This document shows positions 36,921 through 46,228 of a stretch of DNA of 64,000 nt, one piece after another (within the stretch, counting starts at the first letter, position 1; each line of letters begins with the position of its first letter). The notes under the pieces were generated by a model. It saw only the letters and a program-made list of their open reading frames with translations, had not been told where the DNA came from and searched no databases. The position numbers and the translations under genes were made by a program. Where the stretch lies: NCBI GenBank assembly GCA_028277185.1, contig JANQGQ010000012.1:434001-498000 (forward strand). The letters are read 5' to 3'. This DNA comes from Woeseiaceae bacterium (GTDB taxonomy: Bacteria; Pseudomonadota; Gammaproteobacteria; Steroidobacterales; Woeseiaceae).

Positions 36921-37445
36921 ATGACAACGACTTCTGCCAAAGCCGTCGACATAGACAACTACGATCTCGCTATCCTCGCGGCGCTTGCTGACGACGCGGA
37001 CATCAACTCCGTCCAGCTCTCGAAAATCGTGCACCTCTCCCGGACGGCGGTGGCCCGGCGTATCGCCTCGCTGAGAGAGCGGGGGATTCTGTCCAACGCG
37101 CGCTATGACGTGGCGTATGACAAACTCGGTTTCGCCATTCGCGCCTTCGTGTCGATAACGGCCCCTCCCGACGTCGACTCCTGGGAGTTTCTCGACAAGC
37201 TCCTCGCCAAGCCCGAAGTACTCGAGGCGTCGGCGGTCCTTGGCGAGGCATTGCTGGTCGTCGAAATCATTGCCGTCGACACGGCGCACCTGCACAACTT
37301 CCTGACCTGGGTACACGACATCGGCTACTCCGAGACGCGGGTGATACTCAGGAAGAACCGGTCGCCCATCGACTTCCGCACCCGGCTCAAGATGGTCGAT
37401 GAGATCCGCGCCAATCCCGATCCGAGGCTCGTCGCGGACTCCTGA
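36921..37445 (+). CDS. Lrp/AsnC-family transcriptional regulator
   Basis: The start is set at ATG 36921, giving 174 residues (MTTTSAKAVDIDNYDLAILAALADDA), the usual family beginning; an open frame continues upstream to 36840. The N-terminal helix-turn-helix (about 20-60, SVQLSKIVHLSRTAVARRIASLRERGIL) is followed by an RAM/AsnC ligand-binding domain (about 75-160, KPEVLEASAVLGEALLVVEI). It lies 157 bases before a TonB-dependent receptor on the same strand and may control it, sensing an amino acid or related metabolite. Confidence 0.88.
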   Translation: MTTTSAKAVDIDNYDLAILAALADDADINSVQLSKIVHLSRTAVARRIASLRERGILSNARYDVAYDKLGFAIRAFVSITAPPDVDSWEFLDKLLAKPEVLEASAVLGEALLVVEIIAVDTAHLHNFLTWVHDIGYSETRVILRKNRSPIDFRTRLKMVDEIRANPDPRLVADS

Positions 37446-37602
37446 CGACGCCGGCCAGAGGCCGGGTTGCACATTGCGCAGAGCGCATTCCCTTTTCGCA
37501 CGGTTCGTGCGGGCGGGCGTCGAACTACGCACGCCCTGCAATCGTGTAGCGGCGTCTGCCTCCCTACGATGAACGCGTCAACAATAGCGTGGGGAGCACG
37601 TA

Positions 37603-40485
37603 ATGAAACTTGCAACAAGCTTAGGCGCAATAACGCCGCTGGTTCTGGCGATGAGTGTATCGTCGGTACCACAGGCCTTGGCGCAGGACGCAGACGCCGC
37701 GTCCGACCTGGAGGAGATCGTCGTCACCGGCAGCCGGATTCGACGCGACGGGTTTCAATACTCGGCGCCCATAGAAATCATCGGCGAAGACCGGCTCGAC
37801 GTCGTCGGCACGACGAACGTAGGCGACTTTCTGCAGACCATCCCGCAGAACATCGGTGCCTTCAACAACTCGAATACGGCCTTCAGCGTTTCTCTGTCCG
37901 GCCAGAATCTCACGAGCTTAAGGAATCTCGGTACGGCACGTACTCTGGTGCTCGTCAACGGCCGGCGTTTCGTATCGGGGGTGACACCGAGCTTCGGCTA
38001 TGCGGTGGACCTCAACACGATACCGACGTCGATGATCGAGCGTATCGAAGTCCTGACCGGCGGTGCCTCGGCCGTCTACGGCTCCGACGCCGTCTCGGGC
38101 GTCGTCAATATCGTCATGAAGTCCGACTTCGAGGGCATCATGCTTGAGGGTCAGTTGGGCAGCACCACCGAGGGGGACAGGGACCGGGAAGACATCAGCG
38201 TCACCTTCGGCGGCGAGCTCGGCGACGGCGGGAACGCCTGGTTGTCGCTCGGCTATTCGACCGAAGGCGAGCTGCTGGCGAGCGATCGCCGATACGCCGA
38301 CACGGATCTGGCCGCCGCGGACACGGACGGGGACGGCTTCGCAGACTCCGAGGTCTGGCTCGGATCGAGCTTCGTGCCCGGCGGACGCTTCGGTCCCGCA
38401 TCGAACGGGTTCAACGGCGACGGCACGCCGTTCGTTCCCGGCGTTGGCGACCGTCCCAATTCGGATCTGTTCAATCGCGCCGACTTCCGGATGATCTCCG
38501 CGCCGCTGGAACGCCGTTTCGCCGTCGGTGCGCTCAGCTACCCGGTAGCGGAGCGCACGACGCTGATCGGGGAGTTCAACTACTCGATCATCGAGACCGA
38601 GTCCCTGCTCGAGCCGTTCGCGCTCGATCTCAACACGAACATCTGGCTGACAGACCGCGGCGGGACCGGTGGTATCGATATCGCCACGCACCCGCTGATT
38701 CCCGAGCTGCTGCGCCAGAACCTGCTGGGCCAGGGCTTCACGAACCTGAATCAGCTCGGCACCAACAACACGGTTCGCCGGCTCGTCGAATTCGGCCAGC
38801 GTTTCTCGCGGTACGAGCGCAAGACGCTGCGTTCGCTCGTCGGCGTCGACCACGAGTTCGAGAACGGCTGGGTCCTCTCCGCCTACTATAGCTACGGCCA
38901 GACCGACGCGGAGATCTTCGCGAACGGCCAGATCAACATCGAGCGTGCCGCGTTCGCGCTCGACGTCGAAACGCTGCCCGACGGAACGATTCAGTGTCGC
39001 AACAATCAGGCTCGCCTGCAGGGCTGCGTGCCGTTCAATCCCTTCGGTCTCGGGACGATCGATGCGGAGCAGGTGGCCTATCTTGCGCTGCCGACGGTAC
39101 GTTCCAGCCTGGTGGAGCAGGAGATCCTCAACGTGACTTTCTCGGGCGACACCCCGCTCGAACTGCCGGGCGGCGCGCTTGCGGTTGCCGTCGGGACCGA
39201 GTATCGCGAGGAGCGCGGTAACGACACTCCCGGCGACAGCGTTCAGCAAGGCATTACGGCGGGTAACGCGTCAGCCCCAACCGAAGGCAGCTTCGACGTC
39301 ATCGAGGTCTTCGGCGAAATGGTGCTGCCGGTGCATGACCGCGTCACGCTCGACGCCGCTGTGCGGCTCGGCGACTACTCCAGCGTAGGTGAGGAGTTTA
39401 CGTGGAAAGTCGGCGCGGACGTCTCCCTGCTGGAGGACCTGCGTTTCCGCGGGACCGTGTCTACGGCGGTGCGCGCGCCGAACGTGGCGGACCTGTTTGC
39501 AGGGGCTGGCGAGACGTTCCTGAACATCCAGGATCCGTGTGACGGCGTAGACGCCGACACGACGGGCAGGATTGCCGAGAACTGCCGGTCGATACCGGTA
39601 ATCGCCGATCGAATCGCCGACCAGGGCGTGTTTGCGCTCACGCAGGTCGAATCGCAGTCAACGGGCGGCTTTGTTTCCGGCAACCCTAACGTGGAGAGTG
39701 AGACCGCCGACTCCTTCACGGCGGGTCTCGTCTGGCAACCGGACTTCATCGAGGGTTTCTCGCTGTCGGCCGACTACTACCAGATCGAGATTGACGACGG
39801 CATTGCGACCACGTCGCGTACGGTCGTCATGCAGCGCTGCTTCGACGTCGATCCATCCGAGTTCGATCCGACCTGCGGCGGGCAGGCCCGGCGCGACCTG
39901 GTCCCGGGTGCCGGCGCTCTGATCGAGGTCGATTCGTCCACCAGCAATGAGAACCGTTTCGAAACGTCGGGTATCGATTTTCAGCTCCGCTATCTGTGGC
40001 CTCTCGGCCCGGGTACGTTCGGCGCCACGATGTTCTACAACCATCTGCTGGACTTCGACACCATCGGCATCATCTCCGGCGACATCGACCGCGATGCCGG
40101 CGAGGTCCTGTACCCGGAGCATCGCATCGTGCTGAATCTCGACTACGCGCTGAACGACTGGCAGTTCGGCTGGCGCGCGAGGTTTTGGGACAGCGTCAAG
40201 GACTCGAACACCGCCGAACTCGCCAACGAGAGCGGCGGTATTGCCGGGGTTCCCTACGGGCCCGAGCTGAACGAGATCTCGAGCTACGTCTATCACGATG
40301 CGTCGGTCGCCTACGTGGCAGATGCCTTCACGGTTCGCGCGGGGCTGAACAACGTGTTCGACAAGGAGCCGCCGCTCCTGACGCAAGGGGCGCAGTACGG
40401 CAACACCGGGACGAACATCGCCGCCGAGGCGTACGACCCGATCGGCCGGTCGTGGTTCGTGACGCTGACCTACACCCTGGAGTAA
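37603..40485 (+). CDS. TonB-dependent outer-membrane receptor
   Basis: 960 residues. The ribosome site GGGGAG lies six bases before the ATG. After a signal peptide comes the TonB box region (EEIVVTGSRIRRDG), the plug domain (about 45-165, VLVNGRRF, EVLTGGASAVYGSDAVSGVVNIVMK) and a 22-strand barrel ending in the typical terminal strand (WFVTLTYTLE). The 'GSRIRR' style plug and long loops suggest a receptor for peptides, saccharides or other organic substrates rather than a siderophore, but that is weak inference. A Lrp/AsnC regulator sits just upstream, and a strong terminator follows. Confidence 0.92.
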   Translation: MKLATSLGAITPLVLAMSVSSVPQALAQDADAASDLEEIVVTGSRIRRDGFQYSAPIEIIGEDRLDVVGTTNVGDFLQTIPQNIGAFNNSNTAFSVSLSGQNLTSLRNLGTARTLVLVNGRRFVSGVTPSFGYAVDLNTIPTSMIERIEVLTGGASAVYGSDAVSGVVNIVMKSDFEGIMLEGQLGSTTEGDRDREDISVTFGGELGDGGNAWLSLGYSTEGELLASDRRYADTDLAAADTDGDGFADSEVWLGSSFVPGGRFGPASNGFNGDGTPFVPGVGDRPNSDLFNRADFRMISAPLERRFAVGALSYPVAERTTLIGEFNYSIIETESLLEPFALDLNTNIWLTDRGGTGGIDIATHPLIPELLRQNLLGQGFTNLNQLGTNNTVRRLVEFGQRFSRYERKTLRSLVGVDHEFENGWVLSAYYSYGQTDAEIFANGQINIERAAFALDVETLPDGTIQCRNNQARLQGCVPFNPFGLGTIDAEQVAYLALPTVRSSLVEQEILNVTFSGDTPLELPGGALAVAVGTEYREERGNDTPGDSVQQGITAGNASAPTEGSFDVIEVFGEMVLPVHDRVTLDAAVRLGDYSSVGEEFTWKVGADVSLLEDLRFRGTVSTAVRAPNVADLFAGAGETFLNIQDPCDGVDADTTGRIAENCRSIPVIADRIADQGVFALTQVESQSTGGFVSGNPNVESETADSFTAGLVWQPDFIEGFSLSADYYQIEIDDGIATTSRTVVMQRCFDVDPSEFDPTCGGQARRDLVPGAGALIEVDSSTSNENRFETSGIDFQLRYLWPLGPGTFGATMFYNHLLDFDTIGIISGDIDRDAGEVLYPEHRIVLNLDYALNDWQFGWRARFWDSVKDSNTAELANESGGIAGVPYGPELNEISSYVYHDASVAYVADAFTVRAGLNNVFDKEPPLLTQGAQYGNTGTNIAAEAYDPIGRSWFVTLTYTLE

Positions 40486-40514
40486 CAAGAAAAGCGGAAA
40501 CGGGGGAGGTATCG

Positions 40515-40540
40515 AGGGGGCCTTCGGGCCCCCTTGTTTT
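40515..40540 (+). terminator. Rho-independent terminator after the TonB-dependent receptor
   Basis: A perfect 8-bp stem (AGGGGGCC / GGCCCCCT) closed by a TTCG tetraloop (40523-40526) is followed by TGTTTT. It lies 30 bases past the receptor stop and is on the + strand. The short T-run is typical of GC-rich genomes. Confidence 0.9.
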
Positions 40541-40615
40541 GGTCAGCTCTGGCGCATCCGGCCGTTTGACGCGTCCCTTTCAGGCTCGTTCGCCGGCATG
40601 AGACCGGCCAACGGC

Positions 40616-41158
40616 TCAGGCGGTTTCGGCAGGCAGCGGATCGCCGAACGCCGGATGACCGTCCGGGCCGAAGATGAGCTCTGTCAGATGGGCCTCGGAT
40701 GCGGGCGCCTCAATGCGCAGCGCCACGAGCGCCTTTTGCTGGCTCCACTTCATGACGTCGACACAGATCTCGACGATCTGGGTCTCCGAGAAATGCTCGC
40801 CGAGCTCGGACCGGAGTTCGGGACCGATGTCTCCGGGCCGCATGATCATTGCGTCGCACAGTCTGAGCGCCGCCTTGATGGTCGGACTCAGGTCGCTGCT
40901 TTCGTAACTCGCGATCGCTCGCTGCATCGACTCGTCGAAGCCGGCATCGATCGCCTCCTGAACGCGCAACGAGCCGCACAGGCGGCAGTCGTGGTACTGC
41001 GCACAGCGCAGCCGCACGATCTCGGTCACTACGGGATCGACGCCCCGGGCACGCACGGCGGCGGCCGCGAACTCCGCGATCGCGGTTTCGAGAGGGCCTC
41101 CGGCCGATACGCCGGGCGTCATTTCGTCGGTGGGTATGCGCGGTGTCCGGAGGGTCAT
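40616..41158 (-). CDS. AhpD-like / carboxymuconolactone-decarboxylase-family protein
   Basis: 180 residues, all-helical CMD fold. Glu 46, Cys 58 and Cys 61 (E-x11-C-x2-C in TEIVRLRCAQYHDCRLC) reproduce the spacing of the AhpD redox site (E118, C130, C133 in M. tuberculosis). The following His of AhpD is Arg here. A thiol-disulphide or peroxidase activity is therefore plausible. It is the last gene of an operon with pyruvate/acetoin-dehydrogenase-like E1 subunits. Mycobacterial AhpD takes electrons from a lipoylated E2 protein, so the location is suggestive. The start overlaps the upstream stop (ATGA). Confidence 0.8.
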   Translation of the reverse strand: MTLRTPRIPTDEMTPGVSAGGPLETAIAEFAAAAVRARGVDPVVTEIVRLRCAQYHDCRLCGSLRVQEAIDAGFDESMQRAIASYESSDLSPTIKAALRLCDAMIMRPGDIGPELRSELGEHFSETQIVEICVDVMKWSQQKALVALRIEAPASEAHLTELIFGPDGHPAFGDPLPAETA

Positions 41159-41532
41159 TGCAGCACCCGTTCCAGTGTTAGGTCTAAGCGCTTACCCATT
41201 TCGACCAGATAGATCGCGCTCATCAGGTTGTATACCTCGTCCGTGCCGAAGTGCTGCCGCAGGGCGGCGATTTGCCCGTCCGTCACGGTGGCGACCGACA
41301 CCATGAACTGCTCGCATACGTCGAGGCACGCGGCTTCGCGATCGCCCAGAGAGTCGGGCCGGTCCCAGGCCCGGTCCCGGAGCGCGGCCTCGAAGTAGTC
41401 GCCGCACAACTCGAGGAGACCGGTGTCGAGCGAAGTCTGCTCAATAACCCGCTCCAGGTTTTCGAGTTCCCGAATGGCTTCCTCGTGATGCGTGTGCAGG
41501 CACTGGCGCGTACTGGCGGTGACGATGTTCAT
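41155..41532 (-). CDS. Small AhpD-like helical protein, partner of the CMD protein
   Basis: 125 residues, helical, with the C-terminal pattern TDEVYNLMSAIYLVEMGKRLDLTLERVL that recurs in small CMD-associated proteins. It has Cys residues (11, 43, 69, 73) but no CxxC pair. It starts 4 bases after the E1 beta stop and overlaps the next gene by ATGA, so it belongs firmly to the operon. It probably forms a two-part CMD-type unit with its neighbour. Activity unknown. Confidence 0.65.
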   Translation of the reverse strand: MNIVTASTRQCLHTHHEEAIRELENLERVIEQTSLDTGLLELCGDYFEAALRDRAWDRPDSLGDREAACLDVCEQFMVSVATVTDGQIAALRQHFGTDEVYNLMSAIYLVEMGKRLDLTLERVLQ

Positions 41533-41536
41533 TGCT

Positions 41537-42583
41537 TCAATAGTCCATGAGCGCCCGCCGGATCGAACGCTCGATGCGCTCGGTCGACGGCACGTAGGCC
41601 TGTTCCAGATGCGGCGTTGCCGGCACCGGCGTGTGCGGCGCCGTGACTTTGACGATGGGCGTACGGAGGTACTCGAATGCTTCGCAAGCCACGGCGCTGG
41701 CGATCTCGGACGCCATGCTGCAAACGGGGTTCGACTCGTCCACGGTAACCAGGCGACCGGTCTTGCCGACGCTGTCGTAGATCGTATCCATGTCGAGCGG
41801 AGACGTGGTCCGCGGATCGATCACCTCGACGGAGACACCGTCCTTCGCAAGCCGGTCGGCTGCTTCGTTCGCGAGATTGACCATCCGCGACAATGCCACC
41901 ACCGTGATGTCGGACCCCTCGCGCGTGACGGCGGCTTCGCCGAAAGGAATCAGGTACTCGCCGTCGGGAACGTCCGCGGTATCGTTGTAGAGCGCCTTGT
42001 GCTCGCAGAAGATCACGGGATCGTCGTCGCGGATGGCCTGCGCCAGAAGTCCCTTCGCATCGTATGGGTTGGAGGGCAGTGCCACCTTTAGCCCGGGGAT
42101 GGAGCTCAGGAACGGATACAGCGCCTGCGAATGCTGCGGGCCGGCGCCGAGCCCGGCGCCGACCATGGTGCGTATCGTAAGCGGAGTCCGCGCCTTACCG
42201 CCGAACATGTAACGGAATTTGGCGATCTGGTTCATGATCTGATCGAGGCACACCCCGATGAAGTCGATGAACATGAGTTCGGCGACCGGCCTGAGCCCGG
42301 TGAGTGCAGCACCCGCGGCGGCGCCGATTATCGCGGATTCGGTAATCGGCGTATCGATGACTCGGCGCAGGCCGAACTCTTCGGCAAGCCCCGCCGTAAC
42401 GCCGAACGTCCCGCCGGCTGCCTCCTCGACGTCCGACGTGCCGCCGCGTCCACCGACGACGTCTTCGCCGAGCACGATGACCGTCGGATCGCGGCGCATC
42501 TCCTGCGCGAGCGTCTGGTTGATTGCATCGCGCAGCGTCAGATTCGACGACGCGACGCTTTCCTCAATAGCTGATGTAGACAT
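41537..42583 (-). CDS. 2-oxoacid/acetoin dehydrogenase E1 component, beta subunit
   Basis: The start is ATG 42583 (MSTSAIEESVASSNLTLRDA), overlapping the E1 alpha stop by 20 bases; 348 residues. Transketolase-type pyrimidine-binding and C-terminal domains show VLGEDVVGGRGGTSDVEEA, FIDFIGVCLDQIMNQIAK, GAGPQHSQALYPFLSSIPGLKV and VIDPRTTSPLDMDTIYDSV, as in AcoB/PdhB subunits. With the alpha subunit it forms the thiamine-diphosphate decarboxylase/dehydrogenase that feeds acyl groups to a lipoyl E2. A matching E2 is encoded at 52237-53616 on the other strand. Confidence 0.9.
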   Translation of the reverse strand: MSTSAIEESVASSNLTLRDAINQTLAQEMRRDPTVIVLGEDVVGGRGGTSDVEEAAGGTFGVTAGLAEEFGLRRVIDTPITESAIIGAAAGAALTGLRPVAELMFIDFIGVCLDQIMNQIAKFRYMFGGKARTPLTIRTMVGAGLGAGPQHSQALYPFLSSIPGLKVALPSNPYDAKGLLAQAIRDDDPVIFCEHKALYNDTADVPDGEYLIPFGEAAVTREGSDITVVALSRMVNLANEAADRLAKDGVSVEVIDPRTTSPLDMDTIYDSVGKTGRLVTVDESNPVCSMASEIASAVACEAFEYLRTPIVKVTAPHTPVPATPHLEQAYVPSTERIERSIRRALMDY

Positions 42584-43529
42584 CTTCGTACAGTGCCTCG
42601 GCGGGTGGTTTCGGTGCGGTTTTAGCGACGGCAACCTTGTCGTCAATATCGGCTCTGACCTCAGCGTCGATGGCATCCATCTCGTCGGCACCAAGCTGGC
42701 CGTCGGCGAGTACGCGCTCCCGGAACCTCAAGAGCGGGTCCGATGTGTTGCGCAGGTCGGCGAGTTCTTCTTTCGAGCGGTAAGCCTGCGGATCGCCTTC
42801 GTAGTGGCCGAACCAGCGGGGGGCGATCGCCTCGATTGCGCTGGGTCCCTCGCCGGCCCGCCCCCGCTCGACCGCTTTGCCGACGGCCTCGTACACGGCG
42901 AAGAAGTCGGTACCGTCCACTTTCTCGGCCGGCATATCGAACGCACCGGCCCGGCCGGCAATGTCCCCGCCCAAGTGATACGAGGTGCCCGTGAACTCAG
43001 CGTAGCCGTTGTTCTCGTACATGAAGATCATCGGCAGTTTCAGAATCGAGGCGAGATTCAGCGCTTCGAAGACCGTGCCCTGGTTCGAGGCGCCGTCCCC
43101 GATGAACGACATCGCCACGCCTTTGTTGTCGAGCGTCCTGGCGGTGAGCGCTGCGCCCACCGCGATAGGTGGCGCCGCACCGACGATGGCGTTCGCGCCG
43201 AGCATGCCTTTCTCCATGTCGGCGATGTGCATCGAGCCGCCCTTGCCCTTGCACAGACCGTCTTGTTTGCAGTAGATCTCCAGCAACATATCGCCGATGT
43301 CGCAGCCCTTGGCGATGCAGTGCCCGTGCCCGCGATGCGTGCTGCCGATGTAGTCGGAGTCGTTCAGGTGTATGCACGCGCCCGCCGCAACCGCTTCCTG
43401 CCCGATGTACAGGTGGATGAAACCGGGTACCGTGCCCGCTTCGAACTCGCGTCGCATCCGGTCGTCGAACTCACGGATGGCGCGCATCCGGCGGTAACCG
43501 TCGAGCAGTATCTCGCGCGGCAGTGTCAT
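42564..43529 (-). CDS. 2-oxoacid/acetoin dehydrogenase E1 component, alpha subunit
   Basis: The start is ATG 43529 (MTLPREILLDGYRRMRAIREF), overlapping the receptor stop by ATGA; 321 residues. The thiamine-diphosphate site reads FIGDGASNQGTVFEALNLAS..YENN. GHGHCIAKGCD, GKGGSMHIADMEKGMLGANAIVG and VDGTDFFAVYEAV match acetoin-dehydrogenase-type (AcoA) alpha subunits more than PdhA. The substrate is therefore perhaps acetoin, a 2-oxoacid or another alpha-dicarbonyl compound. The operon context (cupin, TonB receptor, AhpD-like proteins) is not that of a housekeeping complex. No E3 gene is in the window. Confidence 0.9.
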   Translation of the reverse strand: MTLPREILLDGYRRMRAIREFDDRMRREFEAGTVPGFIHLYIGQEAVAAGACIHLNDSDYIGSTHRGHGHCIAKGCDIGDMLLEIYCKQDGLCKGKGGSMHIADMEKGMLGANAIVGAAPPIAVGAALTARTLDNKGVAMSFIGDGASNQGTVFEALNLASILKLPMIFMYENNGYAEFTGTSYHLGGDIAGRAGAFDMPAEKVDGTDFFAVYEAVGKAVERGRAGEGPSAIEAIAPRWFGHYEGDPQAYRSKEELADLRNTSDPLLRFRERVLADGQLGADEMDAIDAEVRADIDDKVAVAKTAPKPPAEALYEDVYISY

Positions 43530-46096
43530 TGAAAGTCTTCCATTCGCATGTCGACGCGCAGCCCGTAGGTGCGCGGCGCTCCGTAGTTGGTGAAGTTCCA
43601 AAGGCCCGCTACCGGCAGTGCGGCAATCCGATACTCCTCGTCAGTGGCGTTCGCAATGTAGAACGTCAGCGACCAGCGGTCGCTCGGATCGAACCAGGTC
43701 GCCGACAGATTCAGCAGCGTCCTGGCATCCATCTGCGTGCCCGGGGCATTGAAGACGTCGGTCTCGGCTTCGGACTGGTAGCTCAACAAGCCCGAGAGCT
43801 GAAGGTAGCCGCCGCCGGCGAGCGACCAGTCGTAGTCGAGTCCGAGGTTTGCTTTGAGTTCGGGAGAGAAGGGCACGTCGAATTGTTCCAGGGGCACTGG
43901 CTGATTCGTCCCTCTGAGGTCCGGAAGGACGCCGCTCGCGTAGTCGTGATCGAGCCAGTTGACTGCGGCCGTGACGCGCAGGTTGTCGGTGGCGAGCCAC
44001 GTCGAATCGATGTCGATGCCGAAGAGCTCGGACGTGCCGGTGTTGACCGTCACCGTCTCCTGCTGCTGCGTGTTGTCCGCCGCGGTATAGGTCGCCACGA
44101 CCGCACGCTGCAGGTCCTCGTATTCCGTGTAAAACGCGGCCACGTTGAGGCGCAGCGTGCCGTCCATAAGGTCGGACTTGTAACCGAGCTCGAAGTTGTT
44201 GTTGGTTTCGGGGTTGTAGGCACAACGCGATACCGTCGCGCAGGTTTCCGAGAAGCCGCCGGACAGGAAGCCCGTTGCGTAGCTGCCGTACAGCAGGTTG
44301 CCGGAGTCCAGGGTGTAGTCCAGCACGACGCGATACGTGAGTTCGTCCCAGTCGTCGCTCGTGTCGACGACCGTGCCGAATGCCGTCAAGGGCAGCGGGA
44401 TGTCGCGTCCATTGAACGCCCGCGGCGCGAGGCCCGCGCGGCTGATGTACTGGCTGCGGGAATCCCGGCAGCTCCCGTCCGGGAGGTTCACCTCGTCCGG
44501 AGCTTCGGTGAACTCGTTGCACGGCCCGCCGCCGTCAACGAAGCGCAGGAAGTCCTTTTCGTCCTGGCTGTAGCGCAATCCTACGGTCAGCCGCAACTCG
44601 TCCGTGAAACTGTAAAAGCCGTCCCAGTAGACCGCGAATTCGTCGCGCGACTGCGACGTGCCCTGGAACTGGTAGTCGAACAGCGCCCGGGTATCGAGAC
44701 TGACGAAGCCGTCATCTGTGACGAAACCGCCATTGCCGGGATCTGGCACCGGAATCAGCGACGTCAGGCCGACCGAAAAGAATGCCCGGAAGTTGAAGTT
44801 GTCGTGAAAGTAGTTTCCGCCCGTCACGAAGTTGAACGGGCCGTCGAAGTTGGAGATGTAGCGAAGTTCCTGCTGGAACGTGTAGCGCTCGGTATTGCGC
44901 GTGGAATCGAACAGCGTCAGGAACGCTTCGCCGGTGTACGTGCTCGGCAGGCGCTGTTCCTCTTCCCGGTAGCCGGTGATCGACTTGATGGCGCCGTTGT
45001 CCCAGGCAAACTCCTGCGTCAGGTAGACGCCGGTTGCGTCGATCCGGTGGCCGAGGCCCATCTCGATGTTGCCGTTGCCAGAGATCAGCGTGCTGAAGAC
45101 GTCGTCCTGACCGGCGAGCTGGATGCCCGGAAAACCGAGTGACGTGAGCAGATCGGCTTCGGTGCTCTCGTTCACGCCGGGCGGGGAATCGGAGCGATCC
45201 CGGACCAACTCCGTAATCAGGTAGGCGTAGTAGTTCTCGCTGGGTTGCCAGAGCAGCTTGGCTTTGGCCGCGAGCACGTCCTTGCCGCCGAGATCGCCGC
45301 CGGTCCCCACCACCGTGGGATCGACTTCCGGCGGCAGCGGCGTGCCTTGCGGAATCCCGAAGGCTCCCCAGAGCGGCACGTTGTCGGGGAACGTCGCCGT
45401 CAGCTTGTCGTTCTGGTAGAAGCCGTCGCTCGAGTCGGCGATCGCCGCGACGCGCAGCGCCAGTTTCTCGCTGATCGGCAAGTTGATAGCCGCTTTGGCC
45501 GTGGTCGTGGCGGCGCCGCTTTCGTAGACGCCGTAGCCAAGCTGGGCGTCCATGCTGTACTCACCGAGGACGGGCCGCTTGCTGGTGATGGAAATGACGC
45601 CGCCGGTCGTGTTCTTGCCGAACAGCGTTCCCTGCGGCCCGCGGTAGATCTCAACCTGCTCGACGTCGAACAAATCCACGAACTGAGAAGTCACGTGGCT
45701 CAACACGAAATCGTCGACGAGAAAGCTCACGGGCGCGTCCTGCGTGACGAGGATGATGTTGGTTCCGGTGCCGCGCATGCCGCCGCCCGTCGCGTTGAAG
45801 CCGGCCGGGTTCGAAAGGACCAGGCCCGGTGCCAGCTCTCCCAGCGCGCGAACGTCGTTGAACGGCGATTTCAGCAGCGCTTCTTCGTTAAGCGCCGAAA
45901 CGGCAATCGGCACGTCCTGCGAGGACATTTCGCGCATGGTGCCGGTCACCGTTATCTCTTCGATGGCGCCGGACCGCGACTGATCCGTCGTCTGCTGGGA
46001 CCACGCCAGCGGTGCGAATGCGAATATGGCCGCCAGCGATACCCCGACCTTGGACGATCGACCCGGACGCCGATTCACGGAAGACTTCAGACCCAT
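43526..46096 (-). CDS. TonB-dependent outer-membrane receptor
   Basis: 856 residues. The start has a strong AGGGGGG ribosome site. A signal peptide (ending LAWSQQ) is followed by the TonB box (GAIEEITVTGTMR), a plug domain (about 50-165, EVEIYRGPQGTLFGKNTTGGVISITSK) and a barrel ending RVDMRMEDFQ. This RGPQGTLFGKN plug type is common in proteobacterial importers of hydrophobic or aromatic compounds. Its stop overlaps the E1 alpha start, so uptake and catabolic genes are translationally coupled. The cupin gene lies 132 bases upstream on the same strand. Confidence 0.92.
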   Translation of the reverse strand: MGLKSSVNRRPGRSSKVGVSLAAIFAFAPLAWSQQTTDQSRSGAIEEITVTGTMREMSSQDVPIAVSALNEEALLKSPFNDVRALGELAPGLVLSNPAGFNATGGGMRGTGTNIILVTQDAPVSFLVDDFVLSHVTSQFVDLFDVEQVEIYRGPQGTLFGKNTTGGVISITSKRPVLGEYSMDAQLGYGVYESGAATTTAKAAINLPISEKLALRVAAIADSSDGFYQNDKLTATFPDNVPLWGAFGIPQGTPLPPEVDPTVVGTGGDLGGKDVLAAKAKLLWQPSENYYAYLITELVRDRSDSPPGVNESTEADLLTSLGFPGIQLAGQDDVFSTLISGNGNIEMGLGHRIDATGVYLTQEFAWDNGAIKSITGYREEEQRLPSTYTGEAFLTLFDSTRNTERYTFQQELRYISNFDGPFNFVTGGNYFHDNFNFRAFFSVGLTSLIPVPDPGNGGFVTDDGFVSLDTRALFDYQFQGTSQSRDEFAVYWDGFYSFTDELRLTVGLRYSQDEKDFLRFVDGGGPCNEFTEAPDEVNLPDGSCRDSRSQYISRAGLAPRAFNGRDIPLPLTAFGTVVDTSDDWDELTYRVVLDYTLDSGNLLYGSYATGFLSGGFSETCATVSRCAYNPETNNNFELGYKSDLMDGTLRLNVAAFYTEYEDLQRAVVATYTAADNTQQQETVTVNTGTSELFGIDIDSTWLATDNLRVTAAVNWLDHDYASGVLPDLRGTNQPVPLEQFDVPFSPELKANLGLDYDWSLAGGGYLQLSGLLSYQSEAETDVFNAPGTQMDARTLLNLSATWFDPSDRWSLTFYIANATDEEYRIAALPVAGLWNFTNYGAPRTYGLRVDMRMEDFQ

Positions 46097-46228
46097 GCTA
46101 CCCCCCTGGTAGGTTCATCGAGCTTGCGGCTGTCATGCTTTGATTCTTGTGCCGTCTTCCAGGACGGCTGACCTTCGATGCGAGCCGCAATATCCGCACC
46201 GTCGGTATCCCGTTCGTGTCGCAGACGC

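Noticed and set aside
43523..45142. A 539-codon + strand open frame opposite the second TonB-dependent receptor
   Set aside because: The opposite strand has an unambiguous receptor; this frame is Val/Arg/Glu-rich with no motif.
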